NCBI RefSeq assembly: GCF_001896135.2 | Contig: NZ_MPOH02000011.1 | Location: 87,412-151,411, forward strand | DNA from: Streptomyces phaeoluteigriseus | Lineage (GTDB): Bacteria; Actinomycetota; Actinomycetes; Streptomycetales; Streptomycetaceae | DNA: 64,000 bases | Direction of reading: 5' to 3' | Part shown: piece after piece, positions 41,257-52,039 of the stretch | Numbering within the stretch: the stretch's first letter is position 1 | Layout of the letters: the number at the start of each line of letters is the position of its first letter | Position numbers and translations under genes: made by a program | Notes under the pieces: model-generated | Told to the model about the DNA's origin: nothing | Seen by the model: the letters and a program-made list of their open reading frames with translations, nothing else | Database searches by the model: none

Positions 41257-42548
41257 TCCGCCTCCTCGTCCTCCGAGGGCGCCACCGGCTCCACCAGCAC
41301 CGTCACGATCTTGTTCCGGCGGCCGGCGGCGGCCTCCGCGGTCAGCCGCAGGGTGCGGCCGTCGGGCAGCTCGACGGCCGAGGAGGCCCCGGCGATCGGC
41401 ACCCGGCCCAGCGCCTTCGCGAGCAGTCCGCCGACGGTCTCCACGTCCTCGTCGTCGTACTCCTCCAGGCCGTACAGCTCGCCGAGGTCGGTGATGTCGA
41501 GGCGGGCGGTGACCCGGTAGCGGTCCTCGCCCAGCTCCTCGACGGGCGGGAGTTCACGGTCGTACTCGTCGGTGATCTCGCCGACGATCTCCTCGAGGAT
41601 GTCCTCGATGGTGACGATGCCCGCGGTGCCGCCGTACTCGTCGATGACGACGGCCACGTGGTTGCGCTCCTGCTGCATCTCGCGGAGCAGGTCGCCGGCG
41701 TTCTTGGTGTCGGGGACGAACGCGGCGGGTCGCATCGCCGTCGACACCAGGTCGCTCTCCGCCTCCCGGCTGATGTGCGTCCGGCGGACCAGGTCCTTGA
41801 GGTACACGATCCCGACGATGTCGTCCTCGCTCTCCCCGGTGACGGGTATCCGCGAGAAGCCGGAGCGCAGGGCGAGGGTGAGGGCCTGACGGATCGTCTT
41901 GTACCGCTCGATGACGACCAGGTCGGTCCTCGGGACCATCACCTCGCGCACGAGCGTGTCGCCCAGCTCGAAGACCGAGTGCACCATCCGGCGCTCGTCG
42001 TCCTCGATCAGCGACTCCTTCTCCGCCAGGTCGACCAGCGCGCGCAGCTCCGCCTCGGAGGCGAACGGGCCGCGCCGGAAGCCCTTGCCGGGCGTGAGCG
42101 CGTTGCCGATCAGGATCAGCAGCGACGGGATCGGGCCCATGATGCGCGCCAGCGGCAGCAGTACGTACGCCGCCGCCGTCGCCGTGTTCAGCGGGTGCTG
42201 GCGGCCGATGGTGCGCGGGGAGACACCCACCGCGACGTACGACACGAGGACCATCACGCCGATCGCGGCCAGCAGGGCGGGCGTCGTGCCGTCGATCGTC
42301 TTCAGGCAGGCGTAGGTGACCAGCGCGGCCGCCGCCATCTCGCAGACCACGCGGACCAGCAGCGCCACGTTGAGATAGCGGGTCGGGTCGGCCGCGACCT
42401 GGGCGAGTTTCGCGCTGCCGCGCCGCCCGGAGCGGACGGACTCCTCCGCGCGGAAGCTGGAGACGCGCGCGAGGCCCGCCTCCGCGCAGGCGGCGAGCCA
42501 TGCGACGACGACCAGGGCGATCGCACCGGAGACAAGGGGAAGGCTCAT
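41253..42548 (-). CDS. CNNM/CorC (hemolysin family) membrane protein with CBS domains
   Basis: This is a 431-residue membrane protein related to magnesium/cobalt efflux regulators. The N-terminal DUF21 domain has four hydrophobic segments within residues 1-160. It is followed by two CBS domains ([20 protein letters not shown], then [20 protein letters not shown]). A C-terminal CorC_HlyC domain runs from about residue 345 ([18 protein letters not shown]). It overlaps ybeY by four bases. Confidence 0.9.
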   Translation of the reverse strand: MSLPLVSGAIALVVVAWLAACAEAGLARVSSFRAEESVRSGRRGSAKLAQVAADPTRYLNVALLVRVVCEMAAAALVTYACLKTIDGTTPALLAAIGVMVLVSYVAVGVSPRTIGRQHPLNTATAAAYVLLPLARIMGPIPSLLILIGNALTPGKGFRRGPFASEAELRALVDLAEKESLIEDDERRMVHSVFELGDTLVREVMVPRTDLVVIERYKTIRQALTLALRSGFSRIPVTGESEDDIVGIVYLKDLVRRTHISREAESDLVSTAMRPAAFVPDTKNAGDLLREMQQERNHVAVVIDEYGGTAGIVTIEDILEEIVGEITDEYDRELPPVEELGEDRYRVTARLDITDLGELYGLEEYDDEDVETVGGLLAKALGRVPIAGASSAVELPDGRTLRLTAEAAAGRRNKIVTVLVEPVAPSEDEEAE

Positions 42549-43042
42549 GACACGGTCGGGGCCGGGGACGGGCCGGTCATGCCCTTCTCCGCACGCCAGC
42601 CGTCCACGATGGCCGCCTGGAGACCGAACATCTCGGCCTTCTCGTCGGGCTCCTCGTGGTCGTACCCCAGCAGGTGCAGCACTCCGTGGACGGTGAGCAA
42701 CTGGAGCTCCTCGTCCATGGAGTGCCGCGTCGGCGCTTCGTCACCCTGCTTCTTAGCGACCTCGGGGCACAGCACGATGTCGCCGAGGAGTCCCTGCGGG
42801 GGCTCGTCGTCGTCCTTCGACGGCGGACGCAGCTCGTCCATCGGGAAGGACATGACGTCGGTCGGCCCCGGCAGGTCCATCCACTGGATGTGCAACTGCT
42901 CCATGGCCTCGGCGTCCACGACGATCACCGAGAGTTCGGAGAGCGGGTGGATGCGCATCCGCGCGAGGGCGTAGCGGGCGATGTCGAGGATCGCCTGCTC
43001 GTCGACCTCGGTTCCGGACTCGTTGTTGACGTCGATCGACAT
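42545..43042 (-). CDS. ybeY: Endoribonuclease YbeY (rRNA maturation)
   Basis: This is a 165-residue metal-dependent RNase that acts in 16S rRNA 3' maturation and ribosome quality control. The zinc motif [16 protein letters not shown] is near residue 115. The start ATG 43042 ([10 protein letters not shown]) is 13 bp after the phoH stop. The C-terminal tail is slightly longer than in E. coli. Confidence 0.95.
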   Translation of the reverse strand: MSIDVNNESGTEVDEQAILDIARYALARMRIHPLSELSVIVVDAEAMEQLHIQWMDLPGPTDVMSFPMDELRPPSKDDDEPPQGLLGDIVLCPEVAKKQGDEAPTRHSMDEELQLLTVHGVLHLLGYDHEEPDEKAEMFGLQAAIVDGWRAEKGMTGPSPAPTVS

Positions 43043-43055
43043 GGTGGTGCTCGGT

Positions 43056-44126
<1,071 letters not shown>

Positions 44127-44444
44127 AGGCCGGCCCGAAGGCCTCTACGTCCTCCCGGATGCGTCTCGCCTGCCACGAGGGCAGCCTGGCGATTTCCAGG
44201 GTACGCCAGGGGGCTGACAACGCTGTAAGGCTTTTCGAACAGGGGTGCTCCGGCGGAGGGGGCGGTGACTGCCTTCGGCGGGCCGCGGGTGACTGCCGAG
44301 GCGGGTGGCGGGTGGACTGGCCGTGAGGGCGGGTGGCGGGTGGGCGGGCCGGGCGGAGGTGAGCTGGGGTCGCTGAGGCGGGTGGCGGGTGGCGGGCGGC
44401 GAGTAGTGGGTGGCAGAACGGCGGGTGGCCCTCGGCAGGCGGCC
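44127..44444. repeat. Gene-free stretch with GGCGGGTGGCGGGTGG repeats
   Basis: This is about 318 bp between phoH and the PfkB kinase. From about 44265 to 44440 the plus strand is mostly G-rich 7-8 bp units (GCGGGTGG and variants), a candidate G-quadruplex-forming or slippage-prone tract. The phoH promoter would lie near 44130-44230. No gene is seen. Confidence 0.6.
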
Positions 44445-45566
44445 TCAGGCCGAGCGGCCGAAACCGATCGTGGGGACCGCTCTGCGGCGGGGCCACGGGG
44501 TGGCCTCCTGGGTGGGGAGCAGGTCCTCCAGGAACGCGTACCGACGCAGTGCCTCCGGGTTCTGGCCCTCCACCGACTGCACGCGGCGCCACCACGCGGC
44601 GACCTCGGCCCAGCCCGGTGCGGACAGCGAGCCGCCGAACTCCTGCACCGACAGCGCGGCGGTCAGGCCGGCGAACGCCAGGCGGTCCGCGAGCGGCCAG
44701 TCCGCCAGCGTGCCCGTGACGAACCCGGCCACGAAGACGTCCCCCGCGCCCGTGGGGTCGAGCGCCTCGACGGCGATCGCGGGGACCTCCGCGGTCTCGC
44801 CCGTGCGGCCGTCCACCGCGTACGCGCCCTCGGCACCGAGGGTGACGACGGCGAGCGGTACGTGCTCGGTCAGCGCGCGGGCCGCGGCGCGCGGGCAGGT
44901 GGCGCCCGTGTAGCGCATGGCCTCCTGCGCGTTCGGCAGGAACGCCTCGCAGTGCTCCAGGTCGGCCAGGCCCGCCAGGTCCCAGGCGCCCGTGTCGTCC
45001 CATCCGACGTCCGCGAAGACGCGGGTGCCGCGGCTCGCCGCCTGCGCGATCCAGGGTGCGCGCTTGCCGGGGACCAGGGACGCCACGGCCGCTCTGGCGT
45101 GCGGCGGGGAGGCCGGAGCGGGCTCCTCCGGGGGCGGTTCGTGGCCGTGGGAGACCATCGTGCGCTCGCCCTCGTACGCCATCGAGACCGTGACCGGGGA
45201 GTGCCAGCCGGGGACCGTGCGGGACGCGGTCAGGTCGATGCCCTCGCCCTGCTCCAGGGTGTCCCAGCAGTACTCGCCGTAGTGGTCGTCCCCGAAGGCC
45301 GCGGCCAGGGAGGTCCGCAGGCCCAGGCGGGCCAGGGCGGCTGCCATGTTGGCCACACCGCCGGGGCTGGAGCCCATGCCCCGGGCCCAGGACTCGGTGC
45401 CGCGGACAGGGGCGGAGTCCAGGCCGGTGAAGATGATGTCGAGGAAGACCGTGCCGGTGAGGTAGACGTCCCAGGGCGGGTCGGTGGGGGTGCGCCGGGC
45501 GGCCAGGGGGTCCACCTGGGCCTGGCGTGGGTGTCGGTGGTGTCCCTCTCCGGTGGACGCGGTCAC
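44445..45566 (-). CDS. PfkB-family carbohydrate kinase
   Basis: This is a 373-residue ribokinase-like sugar or nucleoside kinase. The N-terminal substrate part is VYLTGTVFLDIIFTGLDSAP, the sugar-binding GG pair is SSPGGVANMAAALARLG, and the anion hole/catalytic motif is DPTGAGDVFVAGFVTG. The substrate is unknown. The Pro-rich N-terminal extension (residues 1-30) may be an over-long start. It is 133 bp downstream of the glucarate dehydratase on the same strand, so it could phosphorylate a breakdown product, but this is inference. Confidence 0.87.
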   Translation of the reverse strand: MTASTGEGHHRHPRQAQVDPLAARRTPTDPPWDVYLTGTVFLDIIFTGLDSAPVRGTESWARGMGSSPGGVANMAAALARLGLRTSLAAAFGDDHYGEYCWDTLEQGEGIDLTASRTVPGWHSPVTVSMAYEGERTMVSHGHEPPPEEPAPASPPHARAAVASLVPGKRAPWIAQAASRGTRVFADVGWDDTGAWDLAGLADLEHCEAFLPNAQEAMRYTGATCPRAAARALTEHVPLAVVTLGAEGAYAVDGRTGETAEVPAIAVEALDPTGAGDVFVAGFVTGTLADWPLADRLAFAGLTAALSVQEFGGSLSAPGWAEVAAWWRRVQSVEGQNPEALRRYAFLEDLLPTQEATPWPRRRAVPTIGFGRSA

Positions 45567-45699
45567 GGTGTGCTCCCTGACGTGGTGCCGATTCGGCCAG
45601 TGTGCACCACGGGACTGACAGCGGGGCGGCGTCGGGGGGTGGGACGGGGTGTCGGCGGGGGGGTGCGCGCGAGGGTGGGTCGCGGGGTGTGCGTGGCCG

Positions 45700-46989
45700 T
45701 CACCAGCGGGGTACCGACGGCGTCGTCCAGGTGGGGGTCGCCGCTCGCATCGCCGCCTCGTCGTCCCGGTCGCGGTAGGTGCCCTTGTCCTCCAGCCAGC
45801 GGCGGTGGAGGCGCTGGAGGCGGTTCCGGTCCAGGTCGACGCCCAGGCCCGGGGTGTCGGAGACGGTGACCTTGCCGTCGGTGAAGGTGAGGCGGTCGGT
45901 CAGGACGTCCTCGGACTGCCAGGGGTAGTGGGAGTCGCAGGCGTGGTGGAGGTCGGGGACGGTGGCCGCCACGTGGGTCATGGCGGCGAGGCTGATGCCC
46001 AGGTGGGTGTTGGAGTGCATCGACACCCCGACGCCGAAGGTGCGGCAGATCGCGGCCAGGTGCTGGGTGTTGCGCAGTCCGCCCCAGTAGTGGTGGTCGG
46101 AGAGGACGACCTGGACGGCGTCGCGGGCGAAGGCCTCCCTGATCTCCGCGAACGTCGTCACGCACATGTTCGTCGCGAGCGGCACGTCCGTTCCCGCCGC
46201 CACTTCGGCCATGGCCGGGGTGCCCAGCGCCGGGTCCTCCAGGTATTCGAGGACGTCCTGGAGTTCGCGGGCCACGCGCAGTGAGGTCTCCACGCTCCAG
46301 GCGCCGTTGGGGTCCAGGCGCAGGGGGTGGCCGGGGAACGCCTCGGCGAGGGCGCGTACGGCCGCGATCTCCTCGTCCGGCGGGAAGACACCGCCCTTGA
46401 GCTTGAACGAGGTGAATCCGTACCGCTCCTTGAACGTCCGGGCCTGCTCCACGATGCCGGCCGGGTCGATCGCCGCGCCCCAGTCGTCCTTCTCGTGGGG
46501 CACCGCCCCGGGGTGGTCCGCCCATTTGTAGAAGAGGTACGCGCTGTACTCGACGGCGTCGCGCACCTTGCCGCCGAGCAGCGCGTGCACCGGCAGGCCG
46601 AGGGTCTTGCCCAGGGCGTCCAGGCAGGCGACCTCGAAGGCGGAGATCACGGACAGGCGCAGCTTGTCGGCCGTCTGGACGCCCCGCAGGCCGCCCACGT
46701 CCACCTGGTCGGAGATCCGTGACCGGTCCACGTCCACCTCGTCCCCGAGGGTGAACAGTGCGTTCACGTCGCTGACCTGTCGGCCGATCAGCTTCTTGGC
46801 GTAGGGGCGGGCCAGGTCCAGGTATTTCGTGTCGCCGTAGGTCTCGCCGACGCCCGTGACGCCGTCCGCCGTCACGATCTCCACGATCAGGCGCGGGGTG
46901 TACGGCTGGTGCACACCCTGTGTGTTGAGGAGGGGCGGGTCGGCGATCAGGATCGGCGTCAGCCGTACGTCCTTGACGGTGAGGTCCAC
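45700..46989 (-). CDS. gudD: Glucarate dehydratase (enolase superfamily)
   Basis: This 429-residue enzyme dehydrates D-glucarate (or idarate) to 5-keto-4-deoxyglucarate. The enolase-superfamily pattern is present: the KxK pair in FKLKGG, metal ligands in LRLDPNGAW, YLEDP and ATNMC, the DHHYWGG loop, and the catalytic histidine in SMHSNTHLGIS. The length and the ISDQVDVGGLRGVQTADKL segment fit GudD. The start GTG 46989 has AGGGAGA ahead of it. The divergent MFS exporter-like gene may share its promoter region. Confidence 0.9.
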   Translation of the reverse strand: MDLTVKDVRLTPILIADPPLLNTQGVHQPYTPRLIVEIVTADGVTGVGETYGDTKYLDLARPYAKKLIGRQVSDVNALFTLGDEVDVDRSRISDQVDVGGLRGVQTADKLRLSVISAFEVACLDALGKTLGLPVHALLGGKVRDAVEYSAYLFYKWADHPGAVPHEKDDWGAAIDPAGIVEQARTFKERYGFTSFKLKGGVFPPDEEIAAVRALAEAFPGHPLRLDPNGAWSVETSLRVARELQDVLEYLEDPALGTPAMAEVAAGTDVPLATNMCVTTFAEIREAFARDAVQVVLSDHHYWGGLRNTQHLAAICRTFGVGVSMHSNTHLGISLAAMTHVAATVPDLHHACDSHYPWQSEDVLTDRLTFTDGKVTVSDTPGLGVDLDRNRLQRLHRRWLEDKGTYRDRDDEAAMRAATPTWTTPSVPRW

Positions 46990-47130
46990 CCGGCCATCTC
47001 CCTGTATGAAGGTTGTCCATGTATGGAGATGCAGGCTAGATACGTGGATCCCGCGCGTCAACGGAGCCCTCGGTACGGACTGCGGGCAAAAAACCATTCC
47101 CTTACCCGGCGGAACAGCCTCCAAACTCCC

Positions 47131-47146
47131 AGTGACTCAGATCACT
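47131..47146. promoter_or_regulatory. Palindrome in the gudD-MFS divergent promoter region
   Basis: AGTGA-CTCAGA-TCACT is an inverted repeat in the 282-bp region between gudD and the divergent MFS gene. Closer to gudD there are also two TGTATG direct repeats (46990-47030). Either could bind a GntR/IclR-type regulator. Confidence 0.4.
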
Positions 47147-47271
47147 CTTCTCCCGCTTCTGCTGGGAACTGCGTGCTTGATACAAATTGGCCGCGCGTTC
47201 CTGTCCGTCGACGGTCGTCGCTCCTCCCCCTCTCTCGCTGAGCCGCTCCTTTCGCCTGCCCTGGAACGCCC

Positions 47272-48618
47272 GTGTTCGCGCCCCGCACCACTCCCTGGCC
47301 CCTCGTCGCCCTTTTCACGGCCGGGTATCTCGCCCCCTATCTGCTGCCGACCGTCGTGGGACGGCTGGACTCGGGACTTCCCCTGTCGGCCACGCAGGCC
47401 GGTGCCGTCGGCAGTGCGCTGCTGCTGAGTTCGGCCTCGGCCGGGTTCGCGCTGGCCTCGCGTGTCGAGCGGACCGGGGCCCGCACCCTGGCCAGGATCG
47501 GCCTCGTGCTCGCCGTCGTCGGGTACGGCGGGGCCGCCCTCGCCGCGAGCGTGCCGACGGTCGTCGCCGGTGCGATGCTCGGCGGGTTCGGGTCCGGTAC
47601 GGCCACCACCGTCGCCGCCACCCGGATCGCCGCCGAGCCCGACCCGCACCGCGCCTCCACGCTCGGTCTCCTCGGGGTGTCCGCGCTCGCGGGCGCCGTC
47701 TATCTGACGGTGCCGCACCTCGGGCCGGGACACGGGCAGCCCCTGGCCGCGATCGCCCTCACCGCCGTCGCCGTATGGCCGCTGACCGGGCGGCTTCCGG
47801 GGCGGGCGCCTGTTGCTCCGGCCCGGTGCGAGGACGGGTCCGCGCGACTGCCGCAACTGCGGTCCGGGCTGTTGCTGGTCGCCGCCATGCCGTTCTGGTC
47901 GCTGGTGCAGAACTCCCTGTGGGGGGTCAGCGGGCGCATCGGGCTGACGCAGGCGCATCTGAGCGAGGCCGCCGTCGGCGTCGTCTTCGCCGTGGCGCTC
48001 GGCGCCGGGCTGCTCGGCGTGCTGGGGGCGGGGGCGCTGGGGGCAAGGCTGGGCCGGGCGCTGCCCATCGGCGGCGGGACCGTGCTGATCGCCGGGTGTG
48101 TCGTGGCGAGCGCTTCGGCGACCGGACCGGCGAGTTTCGCGGCCGGGGAGATCGCCTGGAACGTCTTCTACCCGATCGTGCTGTCGTACCTGATCGGGCT
48201 GGCCGCCTCGCTCGACCCGCGCGGGCGCTGGGCGGTCCTCGTCGGCTCGGCGTCCTCGCTGGGGACGGCTGCCGGGCCGCTCACCGGGAGCGTCCTGTCG
48301 GCGCAGGCCGGATTTCCGGTGATGGGGCTGGTGCTGGGCGCCGGGCTGCTGGTCGTGGCGGTGCCGATGACCGTCGTCGCGCTGCACACGGGCGGACGTC
48401 CGCTGCCGGCGGGCGCGGTCCGGCGGCGCGGCGGGACCCCGGCGGCCCTCCTCGCCGCGACCACCGGCACGCCCAGCGGGGCGGTGCCGCGGGTGGGCGC
48501 GGCGGAACAGGCGGTCGTGGAGATCCCGGTGGAGGTTCCGGCGCGCGCGTCGCGCCGAGGGGCGTACGACACGGCCGGGCCCCGGCGCGCGGGAAGCGCG
48601 CCGGGGGCCGGGCTCTAG
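47272..48618 (+). CDS. MFS transporter
   Basis: This 448-residue membrane protein has about 12 hydrophobic segments and a disordered C-terminal tail from about residue 380. TM1 is LVALFTAGYLAPYLLPTVVG. The substrate cannot be read from sequence; it might carry glucarate or related acids, given the divergent gudD. The start is GTG 47272. Its TAG stop and the stop of the convergent surface protein share a palindromic CTAG at 48615-48618. Confidence 0.8.
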   Translation: MFAPRTTPWPLVALFTAGYLAPYLLPTVVGRLDSGLPLSATQAGAVGSALLLSSASAGFALASRVERTGARTLARIGLVLAVVGYGGAALAASVPTVVAGAMLGGFGSGTATTVAATRIAAEPDPHRASTLGLLGVSALAGAVYLTVPHLGPGHGQPLAAIALTAVAVWPLTGRLPGRAPVAPARCEDGSARLPQLRSGLLLVAAMPFWSLVQNSLWGVSGRIGLTQAHLSEAAVGVVFAVALGAGLLGVLGAGALGARLGRALPIGGGTVLIAGCVVASASATGPASFAAGEIAWNVFYPIVLSYLIGLAASLDPRGRWAVLVGSASSLGTAAGPLTGSVLSAQAGFPVMGLVLGAGLLVVAVPMTVVALHTGGRPLPAGAVRRRGGTPAALLAATTGTPSGAVPRVGAAEQAVVEIPVEVPARASRRGAYDTAGPRRAGSAPGAGL

Positions 48619-51234
48619 CTGTCGGCTGCTGCCCGTGCGCGTCTGCGGAGGTACCAGCCCGTCGCCGTGAGCAGCAGGGCCGCTCCGGCCGCGGTGCCGA
48701 TCGTGGCTCCGGTGGAGGCGAGGCTGCCGCCGGTGGTCGCGGTGGTGGTCGTGCCGGTGCCTCCGGTCGTGGTGGTGCCGGTGCCGCCCGTGGTGCCGGT
48801 GTCTCCGGTCGGGCCGCCGGACGTGCCGCCCGTCGGGCCGCCCGCCGCGCCTCCCGGGTCCGCCGGGTTCTCGTCCGTGTCGACCGGGTCCTGGCCGGTG
48901 AAGCTGACCGGGACCTTCACGTCCTGGGAGCGGTCGCCGGAGAGGGTGTGGTCGGCGCGGGTGGCCAGGACGCAGGTCGCCTTGAAGCAGTCCGTGTACG
49001 CGTCCTTGGCGTCGACGGTCAGTTCCACCGCGAAGGTGCCGCCGGTGCCGTAGGGGGTCGCCAGGTCCTGGCCGTAGTCGGGCGGGTTGGAGGAGATCCA
49101 CGCCGAGCTGTGCGAGCCGCCGGTCATGTCGACTCCGCCGACGCAGGGAGTGGGCAGTTCACCGGGGCCGTTGTCGACGCAGAGGGCGACGTACACGCCC
49201 TTCCTCTCGTCGTAGCCGGAGCCGGTGACCTTCAGGGTCTGGTTCTCGGTGGCGAGGTCGTTGACGGGGGTGACCGTGAGTTTCTGGCCGTCCGTGCCCG
49301 TGACGGTCTTCGTGCCGGAGGGGGCCGCAGGAGTGGGCGGGGTGGTCGGGGTCGGGCCGCCGCCGGAGGCCTCGACCGTCAGGGTGACCGGCGTGGTGCG
49401 TGTGGTGCCCGCCGCGTTGGTGAACTCGGCGCGGTAGCGGTAGCCGTCCTGGGTGGCGCGGGCGGTGAAGGCGTACGTGTTCTTCGTGGCGTCCGCGATC
49501 TTCGTCCAGGTCTGGCCGCCGTCGGGGCTGACGCTCCAGCTCACGGTGGGCCGCGGGGTCCCCTCGGCGGCGGCGACCAGCGCGACCTCGTCGCCGGGAG
49601 CGACCGTGCGGTCGGTGGGGTCCTGGGTGACCTTGGGGGACATCCGCAGGTCGAGCTTGGTGATCTTGCCCTCGGTGGGACTGGAGACGTACACGGAGGT
49701 GCCGCCCCGGGTGACGGCCACGGAGGCGTCACCGAGCTGCGAGTGGTTGCCCTCCAGCGTGACCGGCGCGGTGACCGGGGCGAAGGTCGCCGTGTCGTAC
49801 ACGGCGAGGGAGCTCGTCTGATCGCCACCGTCGCCGGTGTCGCCGTTGTCCTGCCAAACGACGAAGGCGCGCCCGGTGGTGGCGTCGAAGGTCGCGTCCA
49901 CGGCCTCGTCCGGGCCGCTGATCGTGGTCAGTTGCTTCGCGGCCGGGTCGAAGACCAGGACGGAGTTGCCGCTGCCCACCCAGACGTTGCCCGTGGCCGG
50001 GTCGGCCTCGACGAAGCCGATGCCTCCGGCGGGGAGGGCCGCCGTCGCGGTGACGGTGAGAGCGGTGGCGTCGGACGTGTCCACGCGGCGCAGCTGTCCG
50101 CCGGTGGAACCGGTGGACCAGGCGGCCTTGTGGGCCGGGTCGACGCCGAGCTGGGAGCCGCCTTCGAGGGCGACGGCGCGCTGGACGGCTCCGGTGGCGG
50201 CGTCCACTTCGGAGAGCGTGGCGCCCTGGGCGACCAGTGCGGTGCCGGCCTCGGTGCCGGCGCCGACCGCGGTGAAGGAGGTGCCGTTGAGCCACACGGT
50301 GGCGGCCGCCGCGTCGCCGTCCTTCGCGGTGCCGAGGCCGCGCAGGGGGTAGTGGAAGAGGACGCCGTCCCCGGCGAGGGGCCCGGCGATCCGGCTGACG
50401 ACGCGTTCGGTCACCGTGCCGCCCGCGCCGGGGAACCTCGCGAGGTGGGTGAGGACCTTGCCGTCGGCGGCGTTCAGGACCCACAGGCCGCGTTCGTTGA
50501 CGTCCCCGGTGTCCACGACGTCGTCCGAGCCGGCGTAGAGCTTCCCCGACTCGGGGTGCAGCAGCAGGTCGCGGACCTTTCCGGCGGTGGTGAAGTCGGT
50601 CTGCCTGACGTAGCCGAGGGTGCCGGGCGGCACGTCGACGCCGTCACCGCCGCCGTTGCCCTCGCCGGGGTCCTGGCCCTCGAAGGTGACCGGGATGCGG
50701 ACGTCCTGGGAGCGGTCGCCCGCGTTGCGGTGGTCGACGCGGGTGACGACGGAGCAGGTGACCTTGGTGCAGTCGACGCTGCCGTCCTTGGCCCTGACGG
50801 CGATGCCGACGTCGAAGGTGCCGCCCGCTCCCCACGTCACGGCGAGGTCGCCGGCGTAGACGTCGCCCTCGGGGACGATCCACTGCGAGGAGCTGCCGGT
50901 ACCGCTCTGGTCGGCGCCGCCGATGCAGGGGGTGGGAACGCGGCCGTCGCCGTTGTCCTTGCACAGGGCCACGTAGATCGCCTTGGTGGCGTCGTAGCCG
51001 GAGCCGGTGACCCGCACGGTCTCGCCGTCGGCGGCGAGACGGCGGAGGCGGAGACGGTCAGCCGCTGGCCGTCCGTGCCGAGTGCCGTCCTCGGTGTGTC
51101 GGAGGCGCGGGCGGCGGTGCCGGTGGTGACGGCCGTCGCCGCGGCGGCGACCAGGGCGGCGGCGCCGAGGAGGGCCGCGGGGCGCCTGTGCCGGGGGCGT
51201 GCCGGGCCGGCCGGCCCGTCGCGTGGTCTCTCAT
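48615..51234 (-). CDS. Large wall-anchored protein: NCS-like domain, propeller, Ig, NCS-like domain, LASTG (two frameshifts as sequenced)
   Basis: This is a protein of about 870 residues after repair. The order is: signal peptide; neocarzinostatin-like domain 1 (GSGYDATKAIYVALC to TRVDHRNAGDRSQDVRIPV); a YncE-like beta-propeller (VRDLLLHPESGKLYAGSDD and similar repeats); an Ig-like domain (PTDRTVAPGDEVALVAAAEG); neocarzinostatin-like domain 2 (ending TRADHTLSGDRSQDVKVPV); a Gly/Thr linker; and a sortase signal LASTG, hydrophobic helix and RRRAR tail. One-base deletions near 51195 and 51038 break the signal region. It is the last gene of an iron-box-controlled run and is probably displayed on the wall. 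Confidence 0.78.
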
Positions 51235-51311
51235 GGGTTCCTCACTCGTGGGTGCGCCCCGCACCCGGGGGACGCCGAAGGCCGGGCCCGGTGAGGGGCC
51301 GGCCGGGGTGC

Positions 51312-51844
51312 CTACTGGAAGGCGATCGGGACGTGGACGTCGTACTTGCGGTCGCCGCTGTCGAAGTGGTCCGCGCGCGTCACCACGGCACAGTCGACGT
51401 CCTGACCGCAGACCCGGCCGTCGTCGAGGGTGGCCTCGACGTGGATCCGCACGCTGAAGGTGCCGCCGGTGCCGAACTTGGAGCTGTTGGCGAACATGCC
51501 GCCGAAGAGGTTGTTCACCCAGTGCGAGGCGCCGGTGGAGCCGCTCTCGTCCTGGCCGCCGAGGCAGGGGGTGGGCTTGCTGTCGCCCTGGTTGCCCTCG
51601 ACCGCGCAGAGGCCGACGTAGATGCCCTGGCCGGTGTTGTAGCCGGCGCCGTGACCGTGATGACCTGGCCGGACGCGGCGGCGGTGTCGGGGGCGGTCAC
51701 CGACAGGTTGTAGGTGGTGGCGCCGTCGACGACGGAACGGGTCGAGGTGGCGGCGGAGGCGGAACCGGCCAGGCCGAGGGTGAGGGCGGTGGTGGCGACG
51801 ACGGCGACACCGGCGCGGGCGGCGGTGCGGGGGGTGAGTCTCAT
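51312..51844 (-). CDS. Secreted neocarzinostatin-like domain protein (one frameshift as sequenced)
   Basis: This is an exported protein of about 177 residues. The signal peptide (AGVAVVATTALTLGLAGSAS) precedes a single neocarzinostatin-like domain. After a base restored at 51650 the domain reads VITVTGAGYNTGQGIYVGLC, then PTPCLGGQDESG, GTGGTFSVRIHV, VDCAVVTRADHFDSGDR and VPIAF. Four cysteines form the two-disulfide pattern. It has no anchor and stops right after the domain, so it would be a soluble carrier. An iron box lies 43 bp upstream of the ATG. Confidence 0.78.
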
Positions 51845-51886
51845 GACGGAAGACCTCTCGGATCGACGAGCGCGATCAATGCGCAA

Positions 51887-51905
51887 TTAAGTAAGGCAAA
51901 CCTAA
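51887..51905. promoter_or_regulatory. Iron box (DmdR/IdeR-type) before the soluble carrier gene
   Basis: TTAAGTAAGGCAAACCTAA matches about 15 of 19 positions of the actinobacterial iron box TTAGGTTAGGCTCACCTAA. Its position, 43 bp upstream of the start, fits repression by iron-loaded DmdR1. Confidence 0.8.
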
Positions 51906-52039
51906 GTACGATCTTCGCTTGTTTGTCAACGGATCCCGAGAAACGTCGACCGACCTGCGCAGACATGGCTTTCTGGCATGCCGGGGAGCGGACCGTACAG
52001 CCCGCTCCTGTATGCGTATGCAAACGGCCTGGCATGCCG

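Noticed and set aside
44260..44440. Small protein in the G-rich repeats
   Set aside because: The frames only read Gly/Trp/Val repeats and lack a ribosome site or conserved start.
47187..51713. A plus-strand open frame of about 1,500 codons across the haem locus
   Set aside because: It is antisense to well-supported genes with signal peptides and conserved domains. High-GC DNA leaves long open frames on the opposite strand. Its composition (Gly/Val/Asp/Arg-rich) has no domain logic.
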